Shown here: piece by piece, positions 35,336-43,753 of the stretch | Position numbering within the stretch: position 1 is the first letter of the stretch | How the letters are laid out: the number at the start of each line of letters is the position of its first letter | NCBI RefSeq assembly: GCF_016463645.1 | Contig: NZ_JAEMQX010000002.1 | Location: forward strand, 62,001-126,000 | Direction of reading: 5' to 3' | Length of the DNA: 64,000 nt | DNA from: Sphingopyxis sp. | GTDB taxonomy: Bacteria; Pseudomonadota; Alphaproteobacteria; Sphingomonadales; Sphingomonadaceae | Notes under the pieces: model-generated | Database searches by the model: none | What the model was told of the DNA's origin: nothing | Seen by the model: the letters and a program-made list of their open reading frames with translations, nothing else | Translations under genes and position numbers: made by a program

Positions 35336-35936
35336 TCCCCTGACTTGCGGACAAGATGTCCGGATCGGGGCGCACCTTGCATTCGGCTAGCTGACGGGAG
35401 GACGTTGGCGCTCGTCAGTTTCCTGTCAGCGAAACCGTGCACGCGTTACGGGCGCGGCCATGGCAACCGGCAGTCGTACCAGACTGATGAAGCGTCCCGC
35501 CGGAGAACGAGATGTTCGCACGCGGCATTAATCTCGGCCTTGATCGCCACGGGACGCGTCAACGCCGGTATTCGCCACGCGCGGCCGAGACGCGGTCGAT
35601 CGGCGAATCACGAATGCAGTCGACACTATCGAGCTTTGCGGATCGAAATCGAGAGCGTGCGAACGCACTATAGACCGCGACACCCGTCAGCACTGATATC
35701 CGGTCGCCCTGGGCCCAGCAAAATCATTCCGTTTCGGATTTCATGGGCCGGGCTCCGGCTCGCCCATGCTGATCGCCGGCGAGGCTATCGCGGCTACATC
35801 TGCGCCGCACAGGTTTGTTCTCGCTGGGCGAGACGCGCGCTCGCTTCGGCGGCGCAACAGGATGCTGCGCGCCGTAAGTGCAACCGATGGAGTTCATGTC
35901 GGTTCAACCCGGGAGGGTATCGAGAAGGACGATCCG
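35336..35936. other. 600-nt intergenic region without a supported gene
   Basis: Between the TonB receptor start and the VOC gene. It contains a degenerate regulator box near the receptor. The plus-strand open frame that spans it has Arg-rich, low-complexity shadow composition, no Shine-Dalgarno and overlaps both neighbours. It may hold the promoters of both divergent genes and remnants of a lost gene. Confidence 0.5.
35412..35429 (-). promoter_or_regulatory. Degenerate direct-repeat box upstream of the TonB receptor
   Basis: Minus-strand CTGACAG-GAAAC-TGACGA: first half site perfect, second with two changes, 11-bp period kept, 76 nt before the start codon, same orientation as the other boxes. 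Confidence 0.4.
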
Positions 35937-36311
35937 ATGGCGAAAGACGAGTTGGCGCTGGGCGGGAGAGGCACGGAGCTGTTTTCGGGAATCGCCGTGA
36001 ACGATCTCCAGGCATCGCTTAAATGGTACGAGCGGCTCCTGGGTGCTCCGCCGAGTTTCTTGCCCAATGACCGGGAAGCGGTCTGGGCTATCGCCGATCA
36101 CCGGTGGATTTACATCATCGTTGAGCCGGCCCGCGCCGGACGATCGGTCCTGACGATCATTTGTGACGATCTCGAAGGGTTGGTCGAAGACATCAGCATG
36201 CGCGGCATCACCTTCGACAAGGAGGAAATACCGGCGGAGAATGTCCGCAAGGTGATGTACTACGATCCGGATGGCAACGAGGTCGGCCTTGGCCGTGTCA
36301 CGGCCAGCTAG
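35937..36311 (+). CDS. VOC (glyoxalase/bleomycin resistance-like) family protein
   Basis: A 124-residue single VOC domain: TELFSGIAVNDLQASLKWYERLLGAPPSFLPNDREAVWAIADHRWIYIIVEPARAG in the first betaalphabetabetabeta unit, and VLTIICDDLEGLVEDISMRGITFDKEEIP...KVMYYDPDGNEVGLG in the second. The final DPDGNEVGL is the usual metal-proximal VOC end. GAGAAGGA precedes ATG 35937; upstream in-frame ATGs lack one. Enzymes of this fold include glyoxalases, dioxygenases and resistance proteins; no specific role is evident. Confidence 0.82.
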   Translation: MAKDELALGGRGTELFSGIAVNDLQASLKWYERLLGAPPSFLPNDREAVWAIADHRWIYIIVEPARAGRSVLTIICDDLEGLVEDISMRGITFDKEEIPAENVRKVMYYDPDGNEVGLGRVTAS

Positions 36312-36329
36312 CGAACGACATCGGCAATA

Positions 36330-36713
36330 TCAGCATGGGTCGGACCTGTCCGGTTTGAGAGCGAGCAGAAACGACAGGGCGAAGAGAGAATGGATCACGA
36401 GGAAAAGCTTCGCGATCTCGCGCGCCTCGCCGCTCACGACACCCCACAGATCATTCAGGGCCACGGCACCGAAGCCGACGAGGTTGGCGAGGAGGATCGG
36501 GCGAAGCACGAACCCGGTGTCGAGACGACGGGTAAGCCAGTTCAGTACCGCGATACCCAGAAACGGGCCACCCAGCAGACGCAGCAGCGCGATGAGTTCC
36601 GGCGATGCGTCCGCGGGGACGGCGCCTGTTCCGAACTGCCGGGGCAGAAATATCAGGGCGCACCCGACCAGAGCCATATAGATGGCGGAGAGCAGGAGGA
36701 GGATAGTCCGCAT
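36330..36713 (-). CDS. Small four-helix membrane protein, unknown function
   Basis: A 127-residue protein with about four hydrophobic helices: RTILLLLSAIYMALVGCALIFLP, LLRLLGGPFLGIAVLNWLTR, VLRPILLANLVGFGAVALNDLW and AKLFLVIHSLFALSFLLAL. It resembles short DoxX/DUF4345-type membrane proteins in layout, but I do not recognise the family firmly. The start MRTILLLL is preferred; the preceding 50 in-frame codons are hydrophilic and lie in a spacer. It lies downstream of the LytTR/LytS pair on the same strand and may share their transcript. Confidence 0.62.
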   Translation of the reverse strand: MRTILLLLSAIYMALVGCALIFLPRQFGTGAVPADASPELIALLRLLGGPFLGIAVLNWLTRRLDTGFVLRPILLANLVGFGAVALNDLWGVVSGEAREIAKLFLVIHSLFALSFLLALKPDRSDPC

Positions 36714-36859
36714 GATCAGTCCTTCGTCTGAATTTGGCGATTCCGCCGGCAAAGGGCCGGAATTGGGCTGGCTCTCGAATTTCCCCGTTCGCGGCGCCGA
36801 ATTCCGCGCTGCCGCTTGCTGCCCCTCGTCAGCATCGGGCGGATGTGCGCCGCCGACAT

Positions 36860-37654
36860 TCAACCGATCGCCGGCAGCGAGCGGAGCAATTTCCTGGCAT
36901 AGACCCGGCCTGCGGCGACTTCGGTGCCATCCCGGAGCCGAATACGGACTCCAAGCTCGGCCGAGCGCCGAACGCCGACCATCGATCCGCGACGCAGAAG
37001 CGTGCGCCGATGCACGCGGACGAATTCCTCGTCGGACAGGCAGAGATTTGCTTGCGTTGCCTTGATCGACCCGCGGATCAGGTAGGAGGCCGAAGCCGTA
37101 TGGAGCCGGACATAGTCGTCTTCGGCGGTGACCATTTCGATATCGCCTCGCTGGACGCAGGTCAGCGCACCCGCCGCCGAGCGGAGCCAGAGCTCGTCAT
37201 CTCGCGGCGACGAAGTCCGGCCATGATAGCCCGCGCGCAGATCGTCGATCACGGCGCGCATCTGCTCGATCTGCTCGCGAGCATCCGCCGCAGCAAGACT
37301 TTGCCGCGATCGATCGATCGCGATCCGCAGGCGCCCGGCTTCGACCGGCTTCAGAATATAGTCGATGGCATGCGTTTCGAACGCCTGGACGGCGAAATGA
37401 TCGAAGGCGGTCGTGAAAATGATGCCGGGATGCCGGTCCGCCGGAAGTCGATCGAGGACATCGAAACCTGTTCCGTCTCGCATCTTGATATCGAGCAGCA
37501 CCACGTCGGGTCTCGCCTCGGCGATCATTTCGAGCGCCTTGCCGCAACCACCGGCCGATCCGACATGGTCGACGTCGGGAATCTTCGCCAGAATCAGCTC
37601 GAGGCGGCGAAGCGCCAGCGGCTCGTCGTCGACGGTCAGGACCGATATCGTCAT
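36860..37654 (-). CDS. LytTR-family response regulator
   Basis: A 264-residue regulator: receiver domain with DDEP at ~9-12, phospho-acceptor Asp55 in LLDIKMRDG, TTAFDHFAVQAFETHAIDYILKPVEAGRL; then a LytTR DNA-binding domain (residues ~160-264, ...VTAEDDYVRLHTASASYLIRGSIKATQ...EFVRVHRRTLLRRGSMVGVRRS). LytTR regulators bind paired ~9-bp repeats, usually regulating cell-surface or uptake genes. The start overlaps the kinase stop (ATGA). Its targets may include the TonB receptor at 38954-41818, on the other side of the kinase. Confidence 0.9.
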   Translation of the reverse strand: MTISVLTVDDEPLALRRLELILAKIPDVDHVGSAGGCGKALEMIAEARPDVVLLDIKMRDGTGFDVLDRLPADRHPGIIFTTAFDHFAVQAFETHAIDYILKPVEAGRLRIAIDRSRQSLAAADAREQIEQMRAVIDDLRAGYHGRTSSPRDDELWLRSAAGALTCVQRGDIEMVTAEDDYVRLHTASASYLIRGSIKATQANLCLSDEEFVRVHRRTLLRRGSMVGVRRSAELGVRIRLRDGTEVAAGRVYARKLLRSLPAIG

Positions 37655-38772
37655 GCCCGATAGCTCAGCGGCATCGCGAGCGTCACCTGAAACCCGGACG
37701 TACCGAGCCGCTCGGTCGCCAGCCTCGCTCTTGTTCCAAACCGGCTGGACAATCGCTCCCGGACATTCCGCAAGCCGGTCCCCGTTCCCGAAACGCATCT
37801 TTGATGGGCGATCGTCGAGCAGCTGTTCGCGACGACAATGCGTAGGGTCTCGCTATCCTCCCGGGCCGAAATGGCGATGAACGTGGCGCCGGCCCCCGAA
37901 GCCCCGCCGTGCTTGACAGCATTTTCGACCAGCGGCTGCAAAAGAAAGGCCGGTATCGCAGCAGGCCCGAGCGCCTCCGGCAAATCGATGCGAAACTCGA
38001 GATCGGGATAGCGGGCCTGCTCGATTTCCAGATAGGTGGTCTGGAGCGCAATCTCTTCCGCCAGCGAGATATCGATCTCCGGGTCGGTCGCGAGGTTCAC
38101 GCGGAAGAAGCTCGCCAATCGCTCGACCATCGCATTCGCGTCCTCCGCCCGGCCATCGAGGATGAGCGCCGATACCGAATTGAAACTGTTGAACAGGAAA
38201 TGCGGATTGATCTGGTAATGGAGGGCCTGAAGCTTGGCCGATTGCGCCATGCTTCTGAGACGCGCCGACCTGCGTTCCTCCTCACGCGCTTCGAAGCCAT
38301 ATTGGACCGCCAGATAGAGACCGACCCAAGCCAGAAAGAACCAGGTCCAGGGGACGAGGGTGCGGATCACGCCGCTGCCTTCGATCGCGACATGGATCGG
38401 AGTACCCTTGGCATAGGCCAGAGCGAAATAGCTGCACCAGGCGAACAGCTCGGCGGCGACGAGCGAAGCCAAAAGGACGATCGGCGCCTTTCTGCGCCAG
38501 GCGCGCCCGTTCAGCTTTTGCAGGATGATGTGGATGGCGTAGCAAAGAGCAAGGCCGATCAGGGTGAGCCCGATCCGCACCGCCGCCGCCTTCAGCAGGT
38601 GCGGATGCCGGTCGAGCAGATCGGCGACCCACAAAGCCAGCGCGTGCAGGCCCCAGAATGCGCCGGTCAGCCAGAGGATTGCGTGGCGCTTGCGGATTGC
38701 CAGGCTGTCGCCGCGACCGGTCGGGGCGACTTCGTAGATATCGGACGAGGTGAAGGCCGCGACCTGGTTCAT
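37651..38772 (-). CDS. LytS/AlgZ-type sensor histidine kinase
   Basis: A 373-residue kinase of the His_kinase (LytS) family: an N-terminal ~150-residue region with four hydrophobic segments (ILWLTGAFWGLHALALWVADLL, ALTLIGLALCYAIHIIL, IVLLASLVAAELFAWCSYFALAY, LVPWTWFFLAWVGLYLAVQYGF), then LQALHYQINPHFLFNSFNSVSALI with the phosphoacceptor His, and a degenerate HATPase (LVENAVKHGGASG, GTGTGLRNVRERL). No extracytoplasmic domain, so it probably senses a membrane or intracellular signal. Start MNQVAAF chosen; upstream 37 codons are intergenic. Confidence 0.88.
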   Translation of the reverse strand: MNQVAAFTSSDIYEVAPTGRGDSLAIRKRHAILWLTGAFWGLHALALWVADLLDRHPHLLKAAAVRIGLTLIGLALCYAIHIILQKLNGRAWRRKAPIVLLASLVAAELFAWCSYFALAYAKGTPIHVAIEGSGVIRTLVPWTWFFLAWVGLYLAVQYGFEAREEERRSARLRSMAQSAKLQALHYQINPHFLFNSFNSVSALILDGRAEDANAMVERLASFFRVNLATDPEIDISLAEEIALQTTYLEIEQARYPDLEFRIDLPEALGPAAIPAFLLQPLVENAVKHGGASGAGATFIAISAREDSETLRIVVANSCSTIAHQRCVSGTGTGLRNVRERLSSRFGTRARLATERLGTSGFQVTLAMPLSYRA

Positions 38773-38915
38773 GATCCGGTTATCGCAGGAAGGCAGCGGG
38801 CTGTCGACGGACGTTCGGCTACGGATATCGTGCGTTCGCCCGCATCCCGGGGTGCCGGAACGGGAAAGGCGATGTGCGGACAAAGGATGCCGCCTTCATC
38901 CGCACACCCCGGGGC

Positions 38916-38944
38916 GGCGCCGGAGGGGACTGATCCCCGGCGCC
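38916..38944. terminator. Possible hairpin after the TonB receptor gene
   Basis: An 8-bp GC-rich inverted repeat (38916-38923 and 38937-38944) just past the TonB receptor stop on the minus strand, with no T run. A weak candidate for transcript end formation between the receptor and kinase genes. Confidence 0.3.
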
Positions 38945-38953
38945 GGAAACGAC

Positions 38954-41818
38954 CTAGAAGCGCAACCTCGCGGTGACACTGTAGCGCCGCCCGAGAACAT
39001 CATAGGTGGTCGGATAGGTGTTACCCGAGTTCAGTGACGTCGTTCCGACATAGTTGCTGACCAGCGGCGGATCCTTGTCGAGCAGATTCTGCACCGACAG
39101 CGTCAGGGTGAAGATATCGGCGACCTTCGCGCGGTAGGTGAGATCCAAATAGCTGTAGCTGGGAATATGCAGATAGTCGGGCTCGATCCCGTCGGCGTCC
39201 AGGATGCGTTCATAGTCGACACCGTCGAGCCAGCGCCACAGCAACGAAATATCCCCGAAATCGTCGATCTGCGCGGTCGCACGCATGTTGAAGCTCAGCT
39301 TGGGCGTAATCTCGCCGGCGAAGAAGCCGCAGTTCGCGCTATACTGGCCGACGCATTCCCGGTTGAGCCCGGTGGGTGATGCCTGAAACTTCGACCGCTC
39401 GGTCCAGTTGCCCGTCATGTCGAAACTCAGCCGCCCGAAGCCCGTCGACATGCCATAGGCGACGCGAAGGTCAATGCCCGAGGTCACGATCGTTCCCTGG
39501 TTGGTGAGCACGGCGATCAGCCCCGGAGTGTCGCCGCCGCCATTGAGCGACCCGTTGAGCGGATTGCGGCGAATGAGCGCGCAGGCCGCCGCGTCGCCCT
39601 CGTCGAAGCAGGGGCCGAAGATGTCGTCGGGCGTCGGCAGGGTGATCGCGTCGCTGACCTTGATATGATAATAGTCGGCGGTGATCGCGAGGCCGGGGAT
39701 CTGCGGCGGGGTCGCGACGAGCCCGATGGTGTAGGAATTCGCGACCTCGACACCGAGATCGGGGTTGCCGCCGCTCGTCAGGTTGATCTGGCCAGCCGAG
39801 GGTTCGGGGATGCTGCCGATCCGCCCCGCGGGCGCGCCTTGCGCGATACAGATTGCGGTCAGCGCGGCATTTCCGACCGGGTTGGTTCCCTGACAAGGGT
39901 CTTCCGGCAAATTCGACAGGCCCGTCGTTACCGGCGTGTAGAGCTCCGAGATATTCGGCGAGCGAACCGAATGCTGGTAGATACCGCGGATCTTGTAGCC
40001 GCGGAACGGCTCCCATGTCCCGCCCGCCTTCCACGTCGTACTCGTGCCCGTGTTCGAATAATCCGACAGGCGAATGCCCGCTTCGGCGGTCAGGCTGTAG
40101 ATGCCCGGCACATCTTCGACGATCGGGACGATCAGCTCGCCGAAGACTTCCTTCACGCTATAGCGGCCCGAGAAGGACGGCGACGGCGCGCCCGTCCCCA
40201 GCACCTCGTCCTGCGTCCCGAAGGCGACATCTGCAACCTGCGACGCGCCATAACGGCGGTACTCGGCACCCAGCGCGAAGCCGATCGGCGTTTCGCCGGC
40301 GAGAAAATTGGCGACCTCGCCGGACAGGCTTCCGTTGACGACCGACAGGCTGGTGCTGATCGTCGCACCCGCCGGCTGGTTGAAAAAGGCGATGGACTCA
40401 GGCGAAATATCGGTGCCGTCGCCGAAAAGATTGATCGGGACGCAGCCGTTCGAGGTATCGGCGCATTCGGTCTCGCTGACGGCCCGCAGCGCCTGCTGAA
40501 CCCGCGACTTCAGGCCCCAGCCGAGGTTACTGTTCTTGCGGTCGGATTCGCCGTGGAGGCCGTAGACATCGAATTTCAGCGTCTCGGTGATCGACCCGCG
40601 AACGCCGGCCCAGACCTGGAACTGGTTGGTCGTCAGATTGCGGATGCGCGGCCCCATTTCGATGAAGCGGCGATTGATCGTCGTCGCAACCTCACGGTAG
40701 TCCGGGTCGGTCGGCCCTGCCGCGGCGCCGGCTGCAGCACAGTCGGCCGCCGAGATCGCGTTGGACGCGCAAACTTCCGAACGGACGGCCTCGGGCATGA
40801 AAGGATTGTTCAGCGGCAGCATCCAAGTGTCGCCGAACATCCCCGACGATGCGAGACTCAGTTGGACTTTCGACCGGGTGAACATGCCCTTGGCATAGAC
40901 TTCGACACCATCGGTCACTTCGTAATGCGCCGCACCGAACAGGTTATAGCGTTCGAGCGGGGTCTGGAAATAATTGTCGGGCGCGAAATTATAGGCGTCG
41001 CGCGAACCCACATAATCGCGCAACGCGCCATCTGCCGGATTGTAGATGCGATTGTTGATGCGCGTCGGCGTCGTTGTTCCCGAACCGATCTTGCTGCCGT
41101 CGAGAAAATAGGTGTCGCGGGAAACGGCGCGATCGCCCTGCGACACCGGTTCGACCTGCTGATAACCGACGCTGAGCACCGCATTACCCCGGTCGTCGTC
41201 GAAATTCGCTCCGACGGTCAAATCGAAGCGGTAGCGCGCCCCGTCACCGCGTTCGGTGATGCCGACCGTGCTGGCAAGTTCGGCGCCCGAGAAGTCGCGC
41301 TTGGTTATGAAGTTCGCGACCCCTGCGATCGCGTCGGCGCCATAGACCGACGAAGCGCCACCGGTAACGATCTCGGCGCGCTCGATCAGCGCGACGGGAA
41401 TGATATTGAGATCGGTCTCGCTGAGCAGCGAAGAGGGGACCAGCCGCGTCCCGTCGAGCAGCACGAGGTTGCGGTTGGTGCCGACGCCGCGCAGGTTCAG
41501 CGACGCGAAGCCCGCGCCGCCATTGTTGACGGCGCTGTTGGCGCCGGGCGACACGCCCGGAAGATCGCCGATGAGTTCCTCCGCATTGGTCGCCTGACGA
41601 AGTCCGATCTCGTTCTCGCCGACGACCTGAACAGGGCTCGACTGCTCAAGGTTGGGATTCTGGATGCGCGACCCGGTCACCACGATCGTCTGCGACGCAT
41701 CCTCCACCACCGTATCTTGGCCGGCCATGTCCTGCGCATGGACGGGTACCGCACAGGCGACACTTCCCAGCAATGTGGTGGAAAGCAGGTAATGACGCGT
41801 TCGAAATATGCCCAACAT
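38954..41818 (-). CDS. Large TonB-dependent receptor (sphingomonad type)
   Basis: A 954-residue outer-membrane receptor: signal peptide to VPVHAQ (~29), TonB-box-like SQTIVVTGSRI, plug with QVVGENEIGLRQATNAEELIGDLPGVSPGANSAVNNGGAGFASLNLRGVGTNRNLVLLDGTRLVPSSLLSETDLNIIPVALIERAEIVTGGASSVYGADAIAGVANFITKRDF, and a long barrel ending VLGRRYSVTARLRF. This N-terminal signature defines a large family in sphingomonads and xanthomonads thought to import carbohydrates, peptides or xenobiotic fragments; the ligand here is unknown. Adjacent LytTR/LytS genes suggest specific regulation. No regulator box of the 15-35 kb type was found upstream. Confidence 0.93.
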   Translation of the reverse strand: MLGIFRTRHYLLSTTLLGSVACAVPVHAQDMAGQDTVVEDASQTIVVTGSRIQNPNLEQSSPVQVVGENEIGLRQATNAEELIGDLPGVSPGANSAVNNGGAGFASLNLRGVGTNRNLVLLDGTRLVPSSLLSETDLNIIPVALIERAEIVTGGASSVYGADAIAGVANFITKRDFSGAELASTVGITERGDGARYRFDLTVGANFDDDRGNAVLSVGYQQVEPVSQGDRAVSRDTYFLDGSKIGSGTTTPTRINNRIYNPADGALRDYVGSRDAYNFAPDNYFQTPLERYNLFGAAHYEVTDGVEVYAKGMFTRSKVQLSLASSGMFGDTWMLPLNNPFMPEAVRSEVCASNAISAADCAAAGAAAGPTDPDYREVATTINRRFIEMGPRIRNLTTNQFQVWAGVRGSITETLKFDVYGLHGESDRKNSNLGWGLKSRVQQALRAVSETECADTSNGCVPINLFGDGTDISPESIAFFNQPAGATISTSLSVVNGSLSGEVANFLAGETPIGFALGAEYRRYGASQVADVAFGTQDEVLGTGAPSPSFSGRYSVKEVFGELIVPIVEDVPGIYSLTAEAGIRLSDYSNTGTSTTWKAGGTWEPFRGYKIRGIYQHSVRSPNISELYTPVTTGLSNLPEDPCQGTNPVGNAALTAICIAQGAPAGRIGSIPEPSAGQINLTSGGNPDLGVEVANSYTIGLVATPPQIPGLAITADYYHIKVSDAITLPTPDDIFGPCFDEGDAAACALIRRNPLNGSLNGGGDTPGLIAVLTNQGTIVTSGIDLRVAYGMSTGFGRLSFDMTGNWTERSKFQASPTGLNRECVGQYSANCGFFAGEITPKLSFNMRATAQIDDFGDISLLWRWLDGVDYERILDADGIEPDYLHIPSYSYLDLTYRAKVADIFTLTLSVQNLLDKDPPLVSNYVGTTSLNSGNTYPTTYDVLGRRYSVTARLRF

Positions 41819-41846
41819 ATTGATACTCCCTGTTGATCTTATGTCT

Positions 41847-42341
41847 TTATGAAGCGCCCCCTGCCCACCGATGCGCCGCGAGCGCGATCGGAAGACCGAA
41901 GAGGAACATGTGCGAAGCCAGATCGGCGAGGCTCAGTGGCATGCCGCCGGCGGGAACCGCGAAGTTGGAGAGCGGCAGGACGATACGGTTCATCACAAAA
42001 TAGACGCCGACTCCGTAGAGCGGTCCGGCGAGCCACGGCGATTGCCGCCCGGCGAACTCGATCCGCGTGATGATGGAGACGAACGCCGCCGCAAACAGGA
42101 AGGAGAGCAGAAAATGGCTCGCCAGGCCAAGCGCGACGGGCGCAGTGCCGGTCCGGGCCGCCGGACCCAGCATGCCCGACGCGATACCCCTCAGAATATC
42201 GACGGGCGCAACGCCTCTGAGCGCCCAGGAGGTAAATGCAAAGCCGAGGTCGAGCGCCCCGCCCGCAAGTCCCCCGATCAGCACCGCCTTGACTGGCATC
42301 GCCGAGCCCTGGGCGGCGATGGCTTTCGTGGCCTCGATCAT
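41847..42341 (-). CDS. Small integral membrane protein, unknown function
   Basis: A 164-residue protein with about four hydrophobic helices: VKAVLIGGLAGGALDLGFAFTSWAL, VALGLASHFLLSFLFAAAFVSII, LAGPLYGVGVYFVMNRIVLPL and LADLASHMFLFGLPIALAA. Two conserved-looking His residues (SHF and SHM) sit within helices. It resembles DUF1440/YagU-like proteins in layout but I cannot assign a family. It lies 28 nt upstream of the TonB receptor on the same strand and could be cotranscribed. Confidence 0.7.
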   Translation of the reverse strand: MIEATKAIAAQGSAMPVKAVLIGGLAGGALDLGFAFTSWALRGVAPVDILRGIASGMLGPAARTGTAPVALGLASHFLLSFLFAAAFVSIITRIEFAGRQSPWLAGPLYGVGVYFVMNRIVLPLSNFAVPAGGMPLSLADLASHMFLFGLPIALAAHRWAGGAS

Positions 42342-42536
42342 GATTTCTCCCCTTTGATCGGGGGAGTGCTACCGTGCAGCGTCAGCCGATTGGAGCGAAA
42401 GGCGGCCGATCGTCGTCAGCGTGCAGCCGGACGCCAAGCGGAGAAGGCGAACGTCATGTTCGTGCGGTTGAACGAACTTCGAGCGCGTCTGTGCGACACG
42501 AGAGGGTTTGTGATGGACGGCGATAGCTGCCCGAAT

Positions 42537-43541
42537 TCAGCCAGCCGACCAGAGAGAAGCCATCGAGAGGGACTGGACCCCGTCAAAGCCGCTGTCGATG
42601 CCATCGGCAGGCCCGTGATCGAGCGATTTGACCCCGCCCGCAATTTCATCGGCCAACGACAGAAATGACATGGGATGGGCGTGATCGAGATCCAGGGCAT
42701 TCTGCAAAAGCGCGTCGAGGTCCGAAGGCCGCCCATCCCTGAACGCGAATATGATCCGGTTCATTCCTATTCTTGAGGGAAGATCGATCGTGGCTCCGAA
42801 ACACCCCCTTATGCGCGACAGGATGGCGCCGTGCTTCCAATGATCGTCGCATAGATTGACGACGAGGATGCCGCCAGGGTTCAGCCGCGAACGGCAATCG
42901 CGATAAAATTCCGAAGAGCAAAGCTGGGCCGGCTGTCCGTCCTTGTCGAAACCATCGACCAGCAGAATGTCGCAGCGCCCCGGATCCCGCGCGACGAATT
43001 CCGCGCCATCGTCGCAGACGATCTCGAAGCGCTCGCTCTCGGGCGGCATGAAGAATTGCTCCCGAACCGCGATGACGTCGGGGTCGATCTCGACCGCGAC
43101 GATCGACGCCTCCGGAAGATATCGGTGGCAGTATTTTGCCAGCGATCCGCCGCCGAGCCCGATGATCTCGATGGTCCCCGGAGAGGGATGGAACAGGAGG
43201 AACCCCATCATCCGGCGCGTATAGTCGAGGATCAACATGTCCGGATCGTCGATACTCATCGCGCTTTGCACGAAAGCCCAGTTTGCGAGGAGGCTCCGTA
43301 TATTGCCCAGCTCGAAGACGAGCGGGGCGGCGAGTTCGCCCGGCTCCATCGGAGACGCGCGATGATGTTCGGTCCCATATCGTTCGAAATAACGCTGTTC
43401 GCGGTCGATATCGTCGAGATGATCGAGAAAGCGATCGAGCTCCGTTTCCGCTTGATCGATGCTCCGGCAAACCGTCCCTGTTTCGAGTTCGCAAGCGATT
43501 TCGCTCTCGACCTCGAAATCTTCCGCGGACCTATCTGTCAT
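42537..43541 (-). CDS. Spermidine synthase-like (aminopropyltransferase fold) protein
   Basis: A 334-residue protein. It has a long acidic N-terminal extension (~80 residues), then a SpeE-like Rossmann domain: DMLILDYTRRMMGFLLF, IIGLGGGSLAKYCHRYLP (nucleotide-binding glycine loop, 127-141), VAVEIDPDVIAVRE, the proton-acceptor-region LLVDGFDKDGQPAQLCSSEFYRDCRSRL. No speA/speD is nearby and the canonical putrescine-pocket tyrosines are not obvious, so it may be a methyltransferase-like derivative. ATG 43541 overlaps the stop of the 39-residue gene by 11 nt; ATG 43568 and TTG 43586 are alternatives inside that gene. Confidence 0.72.
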   Translation of the reverse strand: MTDRSAEDFEVESEIACELETGTVCRSIDQAETELDRFLDHLDDIDREQRYFERYGTEHHRASPMEPGELAAPLVFELGNIRSLLANWAFVQSAMSIDDPDMLILDYTRRMMGFLLFHPSPGTIEIIGLGGGSLAKYCHRYLPEASIVAVEIDPDVIAVREQFFMPPESERFEIVCDDGAEFVARDPGRCDILLVDGFDKDGQPAQLCSSEFYRDCRSRLNPGGILVVNLCDDHWKHGAILSRIRGCFGATIDLPSRIGMNRIIFAFRDGRPSDLDALLQNALDLDHAHPMSFLSLADEIAGGVKSLDHGPADGIDSGFDGVQSLSMASLWSAG

Positions 43542-43650
43542 GGTCGCGGCGCTCGTTCTGCCGATCATGCGATCGTCCGCCCGCAATGGTGACGCCGATA
43601 AACAGGGCGAGAAGCAAGACGGAGACGAGAATGATCAGGAATATCGTCAT
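43531..43650 (-). CDS. 39-residue single-TM membrane peptide
   Basis: Start ATG 43650 preceded by GGGAGG at 5-nt spacing. The peptide begins MTIFLIILVSVLLLALFIGV, an uninterrupted hydrophobic helix, followed by GGRSHDRQNERRDHDR, a highly charged His/Arg/Asp tail, then TAG. The strong ribosome site, the ideal helix-plus-tail pattern and the 11-nt overlap with the aminopropyltransferase-like gene support a real, translationally coupled microprotein. Function unknown; it might anchor or regulate its partner. It was too short for ordinary gene calling. Confidence 0.68.
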   Translation of the reverse strand: MTIFLIILVSVLLLALFIGVTIAGGRSHDRQNERRDHDR

Positions 43651-43753
43651 GCGCACCTCCCGCAAGAATGTGTCGATTGTCCGAAGGGCAGGCTGCCGGT
43701 CGCCTCCGAACGCCAGACAAACCCCGTCCGGGTCATGATCGCCGCAGCCGGGA

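Noticed and set aside
35318-36022. 234-codon plus-strand open frame between the TonB receptor and VOC genes
   Set aside because: It overlaps both genes, lacks a ribosome site and is low-complexity Arg/Ser/Gly; the VOC frame explains its 3' part.
38916-38944. Strong intrinsic terminator after the TonB receptor
   Set aside because: Stem is good but no T run on either strand; kept only as a low-confidence hairpin.
42342-42536. Small gene in the 195-nt spacer after the aminopropyltransferase-like gene
   Set aside because: Short frames there lack ribosome sites and show only shadow composition.
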